64,000 nt of DNA from Neisseriaceae bacterium CLB008. GTDB taxonomy: Bacteria; Pseudomonadota; Gammaproteobacteria; Burkholderiales; Neisseriaceae. A program made the translations under genes and the position numbers. Numbering within the stretch: the stretch's first letter is position 1; each line of letters begins with the position of its first letter. Location of the stretch: NCBI GenBank assembly GCA_041228285.1, contig CP166133.1, forward strand, positions 3,194,567-3,258,566, in the 5' to 3' direction. The notes under the pieces are model-generated. The model was not told where the DNA came from. It was given only the letters and a program-made list of their open reading frames with translations, and made no database searches. Shown here one piece after another: positions 1 through 9,400 of this stretch.

Positions 1-459
1 GCGTAGGTCAAAGTGGGCGTCAAAATTGATGATGCCGATGGTGCGCTCGGGCTGGTGGTTTTGTACGTAGTCAAACAGGCCTGAGAAGCTGCCAAACGCT
101 ACTTCATGGCCGCCGCCGAGCACGATGGGAAAGTGCTGCCCAGCCAAGAGGCTGCTGACGGCTTGGCTCAGCTGCTGATGAGCGCCTTCGAGGTCGTGAG
201 CTTCACAGGCCACGGTGCCAGCATCGTAAAGTGGCGTGGGCTGATGAATCGGCAGACCAGCGAGCTGGGCGCGAATCAGATTAGGCGCTTCTTTGGCGCC
301 AATGCGGCCGTTGTTGCGCGCTACGCCCTCGTCTGAGGCGAATCCGACCAAGACCACGCCTGGTGCGGCTGGGTTCACTGGGCCGATGATTTGGTGAATG
401 CGTAGGTGTTCGGTGGTGGTGCCGTCTTGGCGACCTTGCCATTGATAGTCAGTGTTCAT
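1..459 (-). CDS. hutG: Formimidoylglutamase, partial (C-terminus outside window)
   Basis: The gene runs off the left edge; 153 N-terminal residues are visible from the ATG at 457-459. The translation has the ureohydrolase (arginase/agmatinase) signatures GGGHE (about 115-119) and NFDAHFD (145-151), whose His and Asp residues bind the Mn cluster. Family knowledge: HutG hydrolyses N-formimidoyl-L-glutamate to glutamate and formamide, the last step of one histidine degradation route, in the cytosol. The N-terminal region (residues 35-60: VVLVGFASDEGV, then NGRIGAKEAP) resembles HutG more than agmatinase. It lies 37 bases downstream of an iclR-type regulator on the same strand, so the two are probably co-transcribed. 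Agmatinase or another ureohydrolase is the main alternative. Confidence 0.8.
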   Translation of the reverse strand, partial: MNTDYQWQGRQDGTTTEHLRIHQIIGPVNPAAPGVVLVGFASDEGVARNNGRIGAKEAPNLIRAQLAGLPIHQPTPLYDAGTVACEAHDLEGAHQQLSQAVSSLLAGQHFPIVLGGGHEVAFGSFSGLFDYVQNHQPERTIGIINFDAHFDLR

Positions 460-496
460 GGTGTGTCCTTGCAGTACTGATCTGCCGCGTAGGCGG

Positions 497-1222
497 CTAT
501 TGTTGGAGTTCGACGTATTCGTTGATGGAAGCGGCGCAGTTGAGCGCCTCCTGAATCAAAATAGGTTCTTTTCCCATCACGCGAGAATGAGGCGCCATGA
601 TGGCGATGATGCCTTGTAGGGCTTTGCGCTTTAAAATCGGCGCGGCCACGCCCCATACGCCTGGGTCCAGTTCGCCTACGCTGACGCCATAGCCTTGGGC
701 CTTAATGCGCGCCAGTTGCTGGTTGAGGTCGGCCTGCTCCGCCGGGTTGGGCAGGTGTTTGGCCAAAATGGCCTGCTGTATCGCTGGCGTGCTGAAAGCC
801 AGCAGGGTTTTGGCGCTGGCGCCACGGGTCAATGATTGGCCTTTGCCTACCGAAAACGAGCAGCGCAGCGCCTGTGGGCTTTCAATCATGTCCACGCAAA
901 TGGTTTGGTATTGATTGCTGACGATCAGCGCCACGGTTTCTTGGCTGCGGCTGGCCAAGCGCTGTAAGGCGGGCCGAGCGGCGTCAAATAAAAACGAGTG
1001 CTCCATAAACTGCTGCGACATTTGCAGGCCCACGGCACCGGCTGAATAGCGTGATTTTTGGGTGCTGTCGCTGATGAAGCCCCAGGTTTTGAGGTGAGAC
1101 AATAGGCGATAGACGGTGGAGATGGGCAGGTCTAGGCCGGCCGCAATGTCTTGCGGGGATACGGGTTTGCTGGCCGACACCACAAAGGCCAAAACGCTTA
1201 AAATTCGGTCTGTGCTGCTCAT
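497..1222 (-). CDS. IclR family transcriptional regulator
   Basis: A 241-residue protein of normal IclR length. The N-terminal winged helix (about 1-65) includes a helix-turn-helix with PQDIAAGLDLPISTVYRLL. The C-terminal effector-binding domain (about 80-241) has the typical GAVGLQ and GASAKTLLAF stretches. IclR proteins bind DNA as dimers or tetramers and respond to small metabolites. Because hutG follows on the same strand, the effector may be a histidine-degradation intermediate; this is inference from position. The upstream region (1223-1330) is AT-rich and contains a short dyad around GTATAC near 1280 that could be an operator. Confidence 0.88.
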   Translation of the reverse strand: MSSTDRILSVLAFVVSASKPVSPQDIAAGLDLPISTVYRLLSHLKTWGFISDSTQKSRYSAGAVGLQMSQQFMEHSFLFDAARPALQRLASRSQETVALIVSNQYQTICVDMIESPQALRCSFSVGKGQSLTRGASAKTLLAFSTPAIQQAILAKHLPNPAEQADLNQQLARIKAQGYGVSVGELDPGVWGVAAPILKRKALQGIIAIMAPHSRVMGKEPILIQEALNCAASINEYVELQQ

Positions 1223-1443
1223 GTCTCTATTCTCACTGGGTGGTATTGTTTTTTATAAATTAAATAAAAACCAGCTGCTTGTATACATCTATTCTCAAAT
1301 AATAAGAATTAATACAAAGCAATAGGGTGCGGATGCAGGCCCAGAATCGGCCAAATCGAGCGCCCATAAGGCCATTCGCCCATCGGCGGTTGAGCGCGAT
1401 GGGCGAAATGAATGGGTTGTGTGGGGAGGGGAGTGTGCGAGGT

Positions 1444-2427
1444 TTAGGGCGCTAAGTGGGTGGCCAGAGCGGCTTTGGCGTCGGCAAAGCCTTGGGCTGC
1501 CGCTAGCTCAAGATAATGACGGCCGCGGCTGGGGTTTTTATCCACGCCTTCTCCGGCCAAATACATCAGGCCCAGATTAAACTGTGCCGCGGCGTGGCCT
1601 TTATGGGCGGCTAAACGATACAGCTGGGCAGCGCGGCCTAAGTCTTTCGTGACGCCCTCGCCCTTGTAGTACAAAAGGCCGAGGCTGTATTGCGCCGACG
1701 GCACGCCTTGCTTGGCGGCCATGCGATAGTGGGCGATGGCCTGCGCCGTGTTTTGCGGCAGGCCCACGCCGTGGTAATACAGGGCGGCCAGCTGATTATG
1801 CGCTTGTGGATTGTTGGCGATGGCGGCCTGACGATAGTAGTCGATGGCCTGATCCATATTTTTGTCGACCAATTCGCCGTTGTAATACAGCGTGGCTAAG
1901 GCATAAAGCGCTTCGCCATGGCCTTGTTCGGCCGCTGCTCGGTAATACTGGAGCGCGTCGTCTTTATTTTTAGGCACGCCGTCGCCATGATAGTAGATGG
2001 CGCCGAGGCTGTACTGTGATTCGGCATGGTTTTGGCCTGCGGCGCGCTTATAGTATTCAATTGCTTTGAGCATGTCTTGCGGCACGCCTTCGCCGCGATG
2101 GTATAACAGCGCCAAGGCGTATTGAGCCCGGCCATCGCCTTGCTTGGCAGCAAGGTCAAAATAACGCACGGCCTGATTGAGGTTTTTGGGTAGGTCGCGA
2201 CCATGATAATACTTGCTGCCTAAGCGGTACTGCGCCCGTGCCGACCCAGCATCGGCCGCCTCTATCAACTGGGTGAGCTTAAGGTCGTGGGGGCTTTGCT
2301 GCTGCGATGGTTTGACGGCGGCAGGCGCTTCGATTGGCGGCGGTAATGCCCACAGCACGCTAGGCAGCAGCAGGGCGCTGACAGCCAGAAGGCGTGTAAA
2401 AATAAGGGCCGAAGCAGAGGGTTTCAT
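1444..2427 (-). CDS. Secreted Sel1-like repeat protein
   Basis: The product has 327 residues from the ATG at 2425-2427; an in-frame TTG at 2443-2445 would add six residues before the signal peptide and is less likely. The N-terminus (KPSASALIFTRLLAVSALLL, ending ...WALP) is a signal peptide, so the protein is exported. After a Pro/Ala-rich spacer it has seven full Sel1 (TPR-like) repeats of 36 residues with the AQYxLGxxYYxGxGVPKN pattern, plus a partial eighth. Sel1 proteins are alpha-solenoid scaffolds for protein-protein contacts. The specific partner cannot be told from the sequence. It lies downstream of cyaY on the same strand, 44 bases away. Confidence 0.85.
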   Translation of the reverse strand: MKPSASALIFTRLLAVSALLLPSVLWALPPPIEAPAAVKPSQQQSPHDLKLTQLIEAADAGSARAQYRLGSKYYHGRDLPKNLNQAVRYFDLAAKQGDGRAQYALALLYHRGEGVPQDMLKAIEYYKRAAGQNHAESQYSLGAIYYHGDGVPKNKDDALQYYRAAAEQGHGEALYALATLYYNGELVDKNMDQAIDYYRQAAIANNPQAHNQLAALYYHGVGLPQNTAQAIAHYRMAAKQGVPSAQYSLGLLYYKGEGVTKDLGRAAQLYRLAAHKGHAAAQFNLGLMYLAGEGVDKNPSRGRHYLELAAAQGFADAKAALATHLAP

Positions 2428-2471
2428 GGCGTTAAGTACCCACAAAATAGGCAGCCGAGGCTGCCTATGGA

Positions 2472-2801
2472 TTAATCAGAAAAAGGCGTAATGGTGATGG
2501 ATTCGCCAAGGGCCGAAGTTAATACTTCGTTCAGTACGGCAAAAAACTCAGCATTGTCGCGGGTAGCCAACCATTGGCCGTCTTTAAACGCGAAATGAAA
2601 GCCGCCGCTTTTGGCCGCAATCCATAGCTCTTGGTTGGGGGTGTGGCGGTTGATGATGATTTGCTCGCCGCTGTCGTCCACTTCTAAGGTCATCACGTTG
2701 CCTGAGCTTTGGCAATCTAGGTCTAAGCCGAGCTCATCAATTTGGCTGTCAATATGATCAAAGAGTTGGTCGGAATAATTTAAAAATTCGCTTTCAGTCA
2801 T
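2472..2801 (-). CDS. cyaY: Frataxin-like iron-binding protein CyaY
   Basis: A 109-residue protein of the exact size of bacterial frataxin. It has the acidic first helix (residues 1-25: [20 protein letters not shown]) and the beta-sheet motif with [20 protein letters not shown] (51-70). CyaY binds iron and modulates iron-sulfur cluster assembly through IscS in the cytosol. It is divergent from lptM-lysA, an arrangement also found in many other gamma- and beta-proteobacteria, which supports the call. Confidence 0.95.
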   Translation of the reverse strand: MTESEFLNYSDQLFDHIDSQIDELGLDLDCQSSGNVMTLEVDDSGEQIIINRHTPNQELWIAAKSGGFHFAFKDGQWLATRDNAEFFAVLNEVLTSALGESITITPFSD

Positions 2802-2866
2802 GTTGGCCTTTTGTCTTCACGGTGGTTTTGATAATATCTTTATTTTGCCACAAAAGAGAGTTCGAC

Positions 2867-3064
2867 ATGCGATTGATCACAATCGGTGCCTTAAGTGCCC
2901 TAATATTGTCTGCCTGTGGCTATCAGGGGCCGCTGTATTTACCAGATCCTACAGCGCCCAAGCAAAGTACGGCACCGGCAACGCCCCTAGTGCCCGCAAC
3001 GCCGGCTGCGGCGGCAGACGACAGCGCTGAACGCGCCGTTGCCTCGCCGACGAGCCAACCATAA
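2867..3064 (+). CDS. lptM: LptM/YifL-type small lipoprotein
   Basis: A 65-residue lipoprotein. The start is the ATG at 2867, preceded by the purine-rich AAAAGAGAG; upstream in-frame codons would place extra residues before the signal peptide. The signal peptide ends in a lipobox LSAC, with Cys at residue 16, followed by GYQGPLYLP, the hallmark of LptM. In Escherichia coli LptM helps mature the LptD/LptE lipopolysaccharide translocon at the outer membrane. The tail is Pro/Ala/Thr-rich and probably disordered. It precedes lysA by 28 bases, as in many proteobacteria. Confidence 0.88.
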   Translation: MRLITIGALSALILSACGYQGPLYLPDPTAPKQSTAPATPLVPATPAAAADDSAERAVASPTSQP

Positions 3065-3092
3065 CATTTACTATAAAGAGACGAAACCCATC

Positions 3093-4343
3093 ATGAGTGC
3101 GCTGACCTACCAGAACCAAACCTTACATTTTGAAGACGTGGCGTTAAACGATTTGGCCAAAGAGCACGGTACCCCTTTGTACGTGTACAGCCAAAATGAA
3201 TTGACCAAGGCCTACCATAATTATGAACAAGCCTTTGCCAAGCTCAATCCTTTAATCTGTTATGCAGTTAAGGCCAACGGTAACCTCAGCGTGTTGAAAC
3301 ACTTTGCCAGCCTCGGCAGTGGTTTTGACATCGTCTCGGGCGGCGAATTGGCGCGCGTTTTGGCCGCTGGCGGCGACGCGAGCAAAACCATTTTCTCAGG
3401 CGTGGGCAAAAGCGCCGATGAAATCGAGTATGCGCTGTTACAAGGCGTGTTGTGCTTTAACGTTGAGTCGATTAATGAACTCGAGCGCATCAACGACGTG
3501 GCTAAAAAATTGGGTCAAAAAGCCCCAATTTCGCTGCGCATTAACCCTGATGTGGATGCCAAAACCCACCCGTATATTTCAACTGGCCTGAAGGCGAATA
3601 AATTTGGCATCGCGTTTAAAGACGCGATCAAAGCCTATCAACACGCTGCGGCCCTGCCTTATTTAAACATTGTCGGCATTGATTGCCACATTGGCTCTCA
3701 GCTTACCGATCTATCGCCTTTAGTGGAGGCATTTGAGCGCCTATTGGTGCTGGTGGATCAGCTGGCCGATTTAGGCATTCATCTGAGCCACGTCGACATC
3801 GGCGGCGGCGTGGGCATTGTCTACCATGACGAACAAACCCCAGATTTAAATCAATACGCCGCCGCCGTGCATCAACGCCTCGGCCAGCGCGACTTAAAAA
3901 TCATGATGGAGCCAGGCCGTAGCCTAGTGGGTAATGCCGGCGTGTTGTTGACCAAGGTAGAATTCATCAAGGCCGGTGAAGAGAAAAACTTCATCATCGT
4001 CGATGCCGCCATGAATGATTTATTGCGCCCAGCCTTATACGCGGCCTACCATGAAATTGTGGCGGTGAACCGTCATGACGACGTGAAGCCTATTGTGGCG
4101 GACGTGGTTGGCCCGATTTGTGAAACCGGCGATTTTCTCGGTCAAAACCGAGAGCTGGCGGTGAAAGAGGGTGAGCTACTGGCGGTGAAAAGTGCCGGTG
4201 CCTACGCCAGCAGCATGGCCAGCAACTACAATGCACGCGTGCGTGCGGCGGAAGTCATGATCAACGGCAAAGATGTGAAAGTAGTGCGCCAGCGCGAAAC
4301 CATCGCCCAGCTATTGGCTGATGAGCAGGTGTGCTTGGATTAA
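3093..4343 (+). CDS. lysA: Diaminopimelate decarboxylase
   Basis: The product has 416 residues from the ATG at 3093, which follows a ribosome site AAAGAGACG; a TTG further upstream is not needed. It is a fold-III PLP enzyme: the YAVKAN motif holds the PLP lysine (about residue 58), and HIGSQ, GGGVGI and EPGRS contact the cofactor phosphate. The motif CETGDFLG supplies the active-site cysteine. It converts meso-diaminopimelate to L-lysine, the last step of lysine synthesis. Length and motifs are normal. The gene ends at a perfect palindromic terminator. Confidence 0.96.
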   Translation: MSALTYQNQTLHFEDVALNDLAKEHGTPLYVYSQNELTKAYHNYEQAFAKLNPLICYAVKANGNLSVLKHFASLGSGFDIVSGGELARVLAAGGDASKTIFSGVGKSADEIEYALLQGVLCFNVESINELERINDVAKKLGQKAPISLRINPDVDAKTHPYISTGLKANKFGIAFKDAIKAYQHAAALPYLNIVGIDCHIGSQLTDLSPLVEAFERLLVLVDQLADLGIHLSHVDIGGGVGIVYHDEQTPDLNQYAAAVHQRLGQRDLKIMMEPGRSLVGNAGVLLTKVEFIKAGEEKNFIIVDAAMNDLLRPALYAAYHEIVAVNRHDDVKPIVADVVGPICETGDFLGQNRELAVKEGELLAVKSAGAYASSMASNYNARVRAAEVMINGKDVKVVRQRETIAQLLADEQVCLD

Positions 4344-4356
4344 GCCCAAGTGTACG

Positions 4357-4392
4357 GCATGAAAAAAGCGCCCTAGGGCGCTTTTTTCATGC
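4357..4392. terminator. Bidirectional intrinsic terminator between lysA and the PAP2 gene
   Basis: A perfect 36-base palindrome: GCATGAAAAAAGCGCC, centre CTAG, then its complement. A-rich and T-rich flanks lie on both sides. It sits between two convergent genes and can end transcription from either. Confidence 0.9.
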
Positions 4393-4399
4393 GTTAAGA

Positions 4400-5200
4400 C
4401 TAGGCCATACGCTTGTGCTGTCGATACATGGCCACGCACAGCAACACCCAAATCGAACCAGAGGTAAAGCCGGCGATGACGTCGCTCATGAAATGCACCT
4501 GCAAATACATGCGGCTAAAGCCAATGCTCACAATCAATGCACTGGCCAATACTATCCACAGAAGGTGCCAGCGCTTGGCCGTGATTTGGCACAAAATAAA
4601 GGCCAGCATGGCATAGGTGGCCATTGCCCCCGAGCTGTGGCCGCTGGGGAAGCTGTAGCCGGTTTCGATGGCAAAGCCATGTAGGTGCGGCGGGCGGGCG
4701 CGCTGGGCGATGAATTTAATGGCCGTATTTAAGACGCCATTGCCCAAGATGGACACCACGTAGATGACGGCCTCGGCGCGGTAGCGGCGCCACCACAATA
4801 GCCCGCCGATGAATACCGCCAGCGCCGCCATGACCATGCTTTGGGCCAGGTACGATACTTTCGCGGCTAAGTCTAAATAGCCAAAGGAGGCGTGTACGCT
4901 GATGTAAAACGTCGTCAGCGCGTCAAATTTGGGCAGGCTTTTAAACGCCATGACCTGATAGGCAATGGTGGCGAAGGCCAGGGTGCCGATGGTGGCATAG
5001 GCGATTTTCAGGCGACTGCGGCAGCGTGGCCCTAAGCGTTGCCAGCCAAAAAAGGCCAGTATGGTCAGCGCGACGACGCAGCCCAGCAGGCTTAGGTAAA
5101 GCATAGGGGCATGGTTGCCGATGAATTGGGCTAAATCAGTAGGCCAGCCGCTTAGGGGAAAAGTCATCGGGCTGGTCGGGGGCGTCATGGGTGTGGTCAT
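4400..5200 (-). CDS. PAP2-superfamily membrane phosphatase
   Basis: A 266-residue integral membrane protein with about six hydrophobic segments. All three PAP2 catalytic motifs are present: K162...R169-P170 (KFIAQRARP), PSGH (185-188) and SR...H236...D240 (SRMYLQVHFMSD). Family members dephosphorylate lipid phosphates such as phosphatidylglycerol phosphate, undecaprenyl diphosphate or phosphatidate at the membrane. The exact substrate cannot be assigned. The start is uncertain: no clear ribosome site lies before the ATG at 5198-5200, and the ATGs at residues 5 and 12 are alternatives. Confidence 0.85.
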   Translation of the reverse strand: MTTPMTPPTSPMTFPLSGWPTDLAQFIGNHAPMLYLSLLGCVVALTILAFFGWQRLGPRCRSRLKIAYATIGTLAFATIAYQVMAFKSLPKFDALTTFYISVHASFGYLDLAAKVSYLAQSMVMAALAVFIGGLLWWRRYRAEAVIYVVSILGNGVLNTAIKFIAQRARPPHLHGFAIETGYSFPSGHSSGAMATYAMLAFILCQITAKRWHLLWIVLASALIVSIGFSRMYLQVHFMSDVIAGFTSGSIWVLLCVAMYRQHKRMA

Positions 5201-5382
5201 AAGGTGAATTCAATAGCAAACGTCAAAATAAGGCCTCATGGTACGGATTTGAGAAAGTCGCCGCAAGTTTTCTGCGCGGGTGTGCCCGTGCTTGCACGCA
5301 AACGCAAAGGCCGAGCGCGGCTGGCGCAAACGCGGTACAATATCTGCTTAATCTTGAAGCAGCCTTGATGAAGGTCGACCAA

Positions 5383-5646
5383 ATGAACGATGATGCAAAT
5401 CCCTTTGCCTTTTGGCAGCAGGTTTGGCAAGACGCCCAACCGAATCTGAAATCATTTATGCCGCCCACCTCGCTCGAAGAGGTGAACCGCAAGCTGTCCG
5501 AACTAGACAATGTGGAAACCTGGTTGCGTTTCCACCTGCAGGCCTTGGCCACCCAAAAAGCCGTGTTGCAGCAGCAACAGGCGATGTATCAAGCCATGGC
5601 CGCCGCCGAAGCCCCCATAAAAAATCCTGACGAAGCCCCTAAATGA
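5383..5646 (+). CDS. PhaM-like small protein
   Basis: An 87-residue protein starting at the ATG at 5383, with AAGGT seven bases upstream; an ATG at 5368 is an alternative. The core, from MPPTSLEEVNRKLSELDNVE through WLRFHLQAL (residues about 26-55), resembles the helical region of PhaM-type proteins, which in beta-proteobacteria link polyhydroxyalkanoate granules to PHA synthase. The Pro/Lys tail is short. No PHA synthase gene is in view, so a role in PHA metabolism is only inferred. Its stop overlaps the start of dnaE (ATGA), indicating translational coupling. Confidence 0.6.
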   Translation: MNDDANPFAFWQQVWQDAQPNLKSFMPPTSLEEVNRKLSELDNVETWLRFHLQALATQKAVLQQQQAMYQAMAAAEAPIKNPDEAPK

Positions 5647-8600
5647 CTCAAGCCCAATACATTCCGTTACGACTGCACACTGAATTTTCGATTACCGACG
5701 GCACCGTGCGCATTAAAGAAGCGGTGAAGACCGCCAAAGCGCAGGGCCTGCCTGCTCTAGGCATCAGCGATCTGATGAACTTTTTTGGCTTGGTGAAATT
5801 TTACAAAGCCTGTCGTGGCGAAGGCATTAAGCCCATCATGGGCGTGGACGTGATGATTAAAAATCACGACCAGCTGGACCAGCCGTATCGATTGATGTTG
5901 ATTGCCCGTAACGACGCCGGCTATTTGCGCCTGTGCGAGCTGCTGACCCAAGCCTATCTTGACGATGACAAGCACAAAGGCATCGCCCAATTGGAGTGGG
6001 ATTGGCTGCAAGAAGGCGACAACAGCGGGCTGATTTGCCTGTCGGGCGCCCATCTTGGCGCCGTGGGCGTGGCCTTGATGGCGGGTAAGGAAGCCGAAGC
6101 CAAAGACGCGGCTCAAGCCTTGGCCCATCTTTTTCCCAATCGTTTTTACTTAGAGCTACAGCGCTTGCCTGAGCTGCCGCAGCTCGAAACCTGCGTGGCC
6201 GGCAGCTTAAAGCTAGCCGATGAGCTGGGGCTGCCGGTGGTTGCCACCCACCCGACTCAGTTTTGGCAGGCCGACGATTACGAAGCCCATGAAGTGCGCG
6301 TGTGCATTGCCGCAGGCTACGTGTTGGCGGATAAGCGTCGCCCGAAAGAGTTTCAACCCAGTCAGTTCTTTGTCGACCACGATACGTTTGTGGCCCGTTT
6401 CGCCGACATCCCTGAAGCTTTGCAAAACAGTTTAGAAATTGCCAAGCGTTGCAATCTGACCATTGTGTTGGGTAAGAACTTCTTACCTCAGTTCCCTACG
6501 CCCGATGGCCTGTCGCTCGACGCCTATCTGTCGCAACTGTCGTTCGAAGGCTTAGACGAACGCATGGCGGTGCTGTACCCAGACGAAGCCGAACGCGCCG
6601 AGCGCATGCCGGAATATGCGGCGCGCCTACAGTTTGAGCTAGATACCATTACCCAAATGGGCTTCCCTGGCTACTTCTTGATCGTGGCCGACTTCATTAA
6701 CTGGGCCAAGAACAATGGCTGCCCAGTCGGCCCTGGTCGGGGTTCAGGTGCCGGCTCCTTGGTGGCCTATGCACTGAAAATTACCGACTTAGATCCGCTG
6801 AAATACGCCCTACTGTTCGAACGTTTTCTGAACCCAGAGCGGGTGTCGATGCCGGACTTCGATATTGACTTCTGCCAAGAAAACCGTGGCCGCGTGATCG
6901 ACTACGTGCGCCACCAATATGGCGAAGAAGCCGTGAGCCAGATCGTCACTTTTGGCACCATGTCGTCTAAAGCCGTGGTGCGCGACGTGGGCCGAGTGTT
7001 GGACTTGCCGTTTGGCCTCTGCGATCGCTTGTCGAAATTGATTCCGGTGGAAGCGAATAAGCCTTTGGGCCTGGTTAAAGCAATGGAAGCCGAGCCGCAA
7101 ATCGGCGAACTGCTCGACGCTGAAGACGCGCATGAGCTGATGGATTTGGCCAAAAAGCTGGAAGACTTAACCCGTGGCCTGGGCATGCACGCCGGCGGCG
7201 TGTTGATCGCACCCGGTAAGCTGACCGACTTTTGTCCGGTGTACCGCGCGCCCGATGCCACCGCCACCGTGTCGATGTACGATAAGGACGACGTGGAGCA
7301 GGTTGGCCTGGTGAAGTTTGACTTCTTGGGCTTACGTAACTTGACCATTATTGAGTTGGCACAAAGCTATATTAAGGATTTAACCAACGAAGTGGTGGAC
7401 GTGAACCACATCGCGCTAGACGATGCGCCAGCCTATAAGGTGTTTGCTTCTGGCAACACCACGGCGGTGTTCCAGTTTGAGTCGACCGGCATGAAGCGCA
7501 TGCTGATGGAGGCCAAGCCGACCAAGTTTGAAGAAATTATCGCCTTCGTGGCCTTATATCGTCCTGGTCCGATGGATCTGATTCCCGACTTTACCCGCCG
7601 CATCCACGGTGAGAAGTTTGAATACCTACACCCGTTGTTAGAGCCGGTTTTGGAGCCCACCTACGGCGTGATGGTGTACCAAGAACAGGTGATGCAGGCG
7701 GCCCAGGTCGTGGGCGGCTACTCGCTCGGTGGCGCCGACTTATTACGGCGCGCCATGGGTAAGAAAAAAGTCGAAGAGATGGTGGAGCACCGCGGGATTT
7801 TTGTCGCCGGCGCCGCCGAAAAAGACATTCCCGAAGCCAAGGCCAACGAAATTTTCGACTATATGGAAAAATTCGCCGGCTATGGGTTTAATAAATCGCA
7901 CGCCGCCGCCTATGCGTTGGTGGCCTACCAAACCGCATGGTTAAAAGCCCACCACTGTTCGGCTTTTATGGCCGCAACCATGTCCAGCGAGCTGGACAAC
8001 ACCGATCAGCTACAGGTCTTCTATGAAGACGCCAAGAATAAAAACAGCCTCACTTTCTTACCGCCCGACGTCAACGAATCGTTCTATCGTTTTGTGCCCA
8101 CCGACGCCAGGCACATTCGCTATGCCCTAGGCGCAATCAAGGGTACGGGTGAGGGTGCGGTTGAAGAAATCGTGAAAGAGCGCGAAGCCAATGGCCCGTT
8201 TGTGAGCCTATTCGATTTTTGTGAGCGCATCGGCAAAGGCCACGTCAACAAGCGCACCATGGAAGCTTTGGTGCGCGCTGGTGCGTTTGACGCCATCGAT
8301 CCGAACCGCGCCAAAATGTTTGCAAACATTCCTTTGGCCATGGAATATGCCGATCAGGCCGCCGCCAACCGTAATCAAGGCGGGCTGTTTGATGATTTCT
8401 CGGGTGAAGAAGAAGTCACCGTTGACATGGTTGAGTGTGCCCCGTGGGACGACGCCACCATGTTGGCGGAAGAAAAACAGGCCATGGGCTTTTATTTCTC
8501 CAAACATCCGTTTGACGCCTACGCCAAAGAAATCCGCAGCTTCTTAAAGCAGCGCCTAGCCAATATTCGCGAAGGTAAGGCAACGTTGTCGGGTTTTGTG

Positions 8601-9086
8601 ACCGCGGTGCGCGTCATCATGGGCCGCCGCGGCAAGATGGCGTTTGTGACTTTAGAAGATGGCGAAGGCTTGAAAGACAAAGTCGAAGTCATGTTTGCGG
8701 GACAGAGCTACGAAACCTATGCCAATATACTTAAGGCTGACCAAGTGTTGGTGATGGAAGTGAAGATCAACCGTGACGATTACGGTGGCGGTTCGGGCTT
8801 ACGCATCATGGGCGACACCGTCTACAGCCTCGACGAGGCGCGCGAGCATTATGCCCGCAGCGTATTCATCAAGCTGACCGATCAGGACGACCCTCACCGC
8901 GTCGCCGAGCTGTTGCGGCCTTACCAAGATAGCCAAAGCCGCGTGACCCTGAAGTTAAGCTATCAGAACCGCACCGCCTATGGCGAAATGCGCCCTGGGC
9001 GTGAATGGCAGATTGTGCCCGCGTCTGATTTGATTAAGGCTCTGGGGCAGCTATTGGGCCCCGAGGCCGTAGAAGTCATGTGGTAG
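5643..9086 (+). CDS. dnaE: DNA polymerase III subunit alpha
   Basis: The product has 1147 residues, the usual size of DnaE1-type replicative polymerases. The N-terminal PHP domain (about 1-280) begins with LRLHTEFSITDG. The palm domain has GPGRGSGAGS (about residue 365) and the catalytic aspartates in PDFDIDF (about 403-409). The fingers region carries the GYGFNKSHAAAYALVAYQT motif (about 743-761), followed by helix-hairpin-helix and an OB fold near 970-1060. It is the catalytic chain of the replicative holoenzyme. Its start overlaps the preceding gene and its end overlaps the next, so the three are translationally coupled. Confidence 0.97.
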   Translation: MTQAQYIPLRLHTEFSITDGTVRIKEAVKTAKAQGLPALGISDLMNFFGLVKFYKACRGEGIKPIMGVDVMIKNHDQLDQPYRLMLIARNDAGYLRLCELLTQAYLDDDKHKGIAQLEWDWLQEGDNSGLICLSGAHLGAVGVALMAGKEAEAKDAAQALAHLFPNRFYLELQRLPELPQLETCVAGSLKLADELGLPVVATHPTQFWQADDYEAHEVRVCIAAGYVLADKRRPKEFQPSQFFVDHDTFVARFADIPEALQNSLEIAKRCNLTIVLGKNFLPQFPTPDGLSLDAYLSQLSFEGLDERMAVLYPDEAERAERMPEYAARLQFELDTITQMGFPGYFLIVADFINWAKNNGCPVGPGRGSGAGSLVAYALKITDLDPLKYALLFERFLNPERVSMPDFDIDFCQENRGRVIDYVRHQYGEEAVSQIVTFGTMSSKAVVRDVGRVLDLPFGLCDRLSKLIPVEANKPLGLVKAMEAEPQIGELLDAEDAHELMDLAKKLEDLTRGLGMHAGGVLIAPGKLTDFCPVYRAPDATATVSMYDKDDVEQVGLVKFDFLGLRNLTIIELAQSYIKDLTNEVVDVNHIALDDAPAYKVFASGNTTAVFQFESTGMKRMLMEAKPTKFEEIIAFVALYRPGPMDLIPDFTRRIHGEKFEYLHPLLEPVLEPTYGVMVYQEQVMQAAQVVGGYSLGGADLLRRAMGKKKVEEMVEHRGIFVAGAAEKDIPEAKANEIFDYMEKFAGYGFNKSHAAAYALVAYQTAWLKAHHCSAFMAATMSSELDNTDQLQVFYEDAKNKNSLTFLPPDVNESFYRFVPTDARHIRYALGAIKGTGEGAVEEIVKEREANGPFVSLFDFCERIGKGHVNKRTMEALVRAGAFDAIDPNRAKMFANIPLAMEYADQAAANRNQGGLFDDFSGEEEVTVDMVECAPWDDATMLAEEKQAMGFYFSKHPFDAYAKEIRSFLKQRLANIREGKATLSGFVTAVRVIMGRRGKMAFVTLEDGEGLKDKVEVMFAGQSYETYANILKADQVLVMEVKINRDDYGGGSGLRIMGDTVYSLDEAREHYARSVFIKLTDQDDPHRVAELLRPYQDSQSRVTLKLSYQNRTAYGEMRPGREWQIVPASDLIKALGQLLGPEAVEVMW

Positions 9087-9400
9087 CGGCAGATTTGGGC
9101 GTCGCCGCCAGTGGCGATTGGTCGGTGTATCTGCTGTGGTGCGCCGGCGATCGACTGTATACCGGCATCAGCAATCAGCCGGACAAGCGATTTTTGGCCC
9201 ACAGCCAGGGTAAAGGCGCGAAGTTTACCCGGATGCACCCGCCACAGGCCATGAAAATTGTGGCCTGTTGTTGTAGCAAAGGTTTGGCGCTGTCATTAGA
9301 GCGGCGCCTAAAGCAGCACACGGCGGCGCAAAAGCGCGCGCTGTGGGCGCAATTACCGCTGGCGGCGAGTCTCGCCGTGGCCGAGGAGGCATCACCATGA
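9080..9400 (+). CDS. GIY-YIG domain protein (UPF0213/YhbQ-like)
   Basis: A 106-residue protein starting with GTG at 9080, inside the last codons of dnaE. The GIY-YIG core reads VYLLWCAGDRLYTGIS (about residues 16-31) and is followed by conserved R37 and the AHSQGKGAKFTR stretch, with a glutamate (LERRLKQ) later. YhbQ-type proteins are single-domain nucleases or degenerate nucleases thought to act on DNA. The first motif is divergent (YLL rather than GIY), as is usual in this subfamily. The gene overlaps the next one at ATGA. Confidence 0.8.
   Translation: MVAADLGVAASGDWSVYLLWCAGDRLYTGISNQPDKRFLAHSQGKGAKFTRMHPPQAMKIVACCCSKGLALSLERRLKQHTAAQKRALWAQLPLAASLAVAEEASP

Noticed and set aside
1375..1406. 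Inverted repeat TTCGCCCATCG...CGATGGGCGAA after the Sel1 gene
   Set aside because: It has no T run and a long loop. It may be a weak terminator but was not supported well enough to list.
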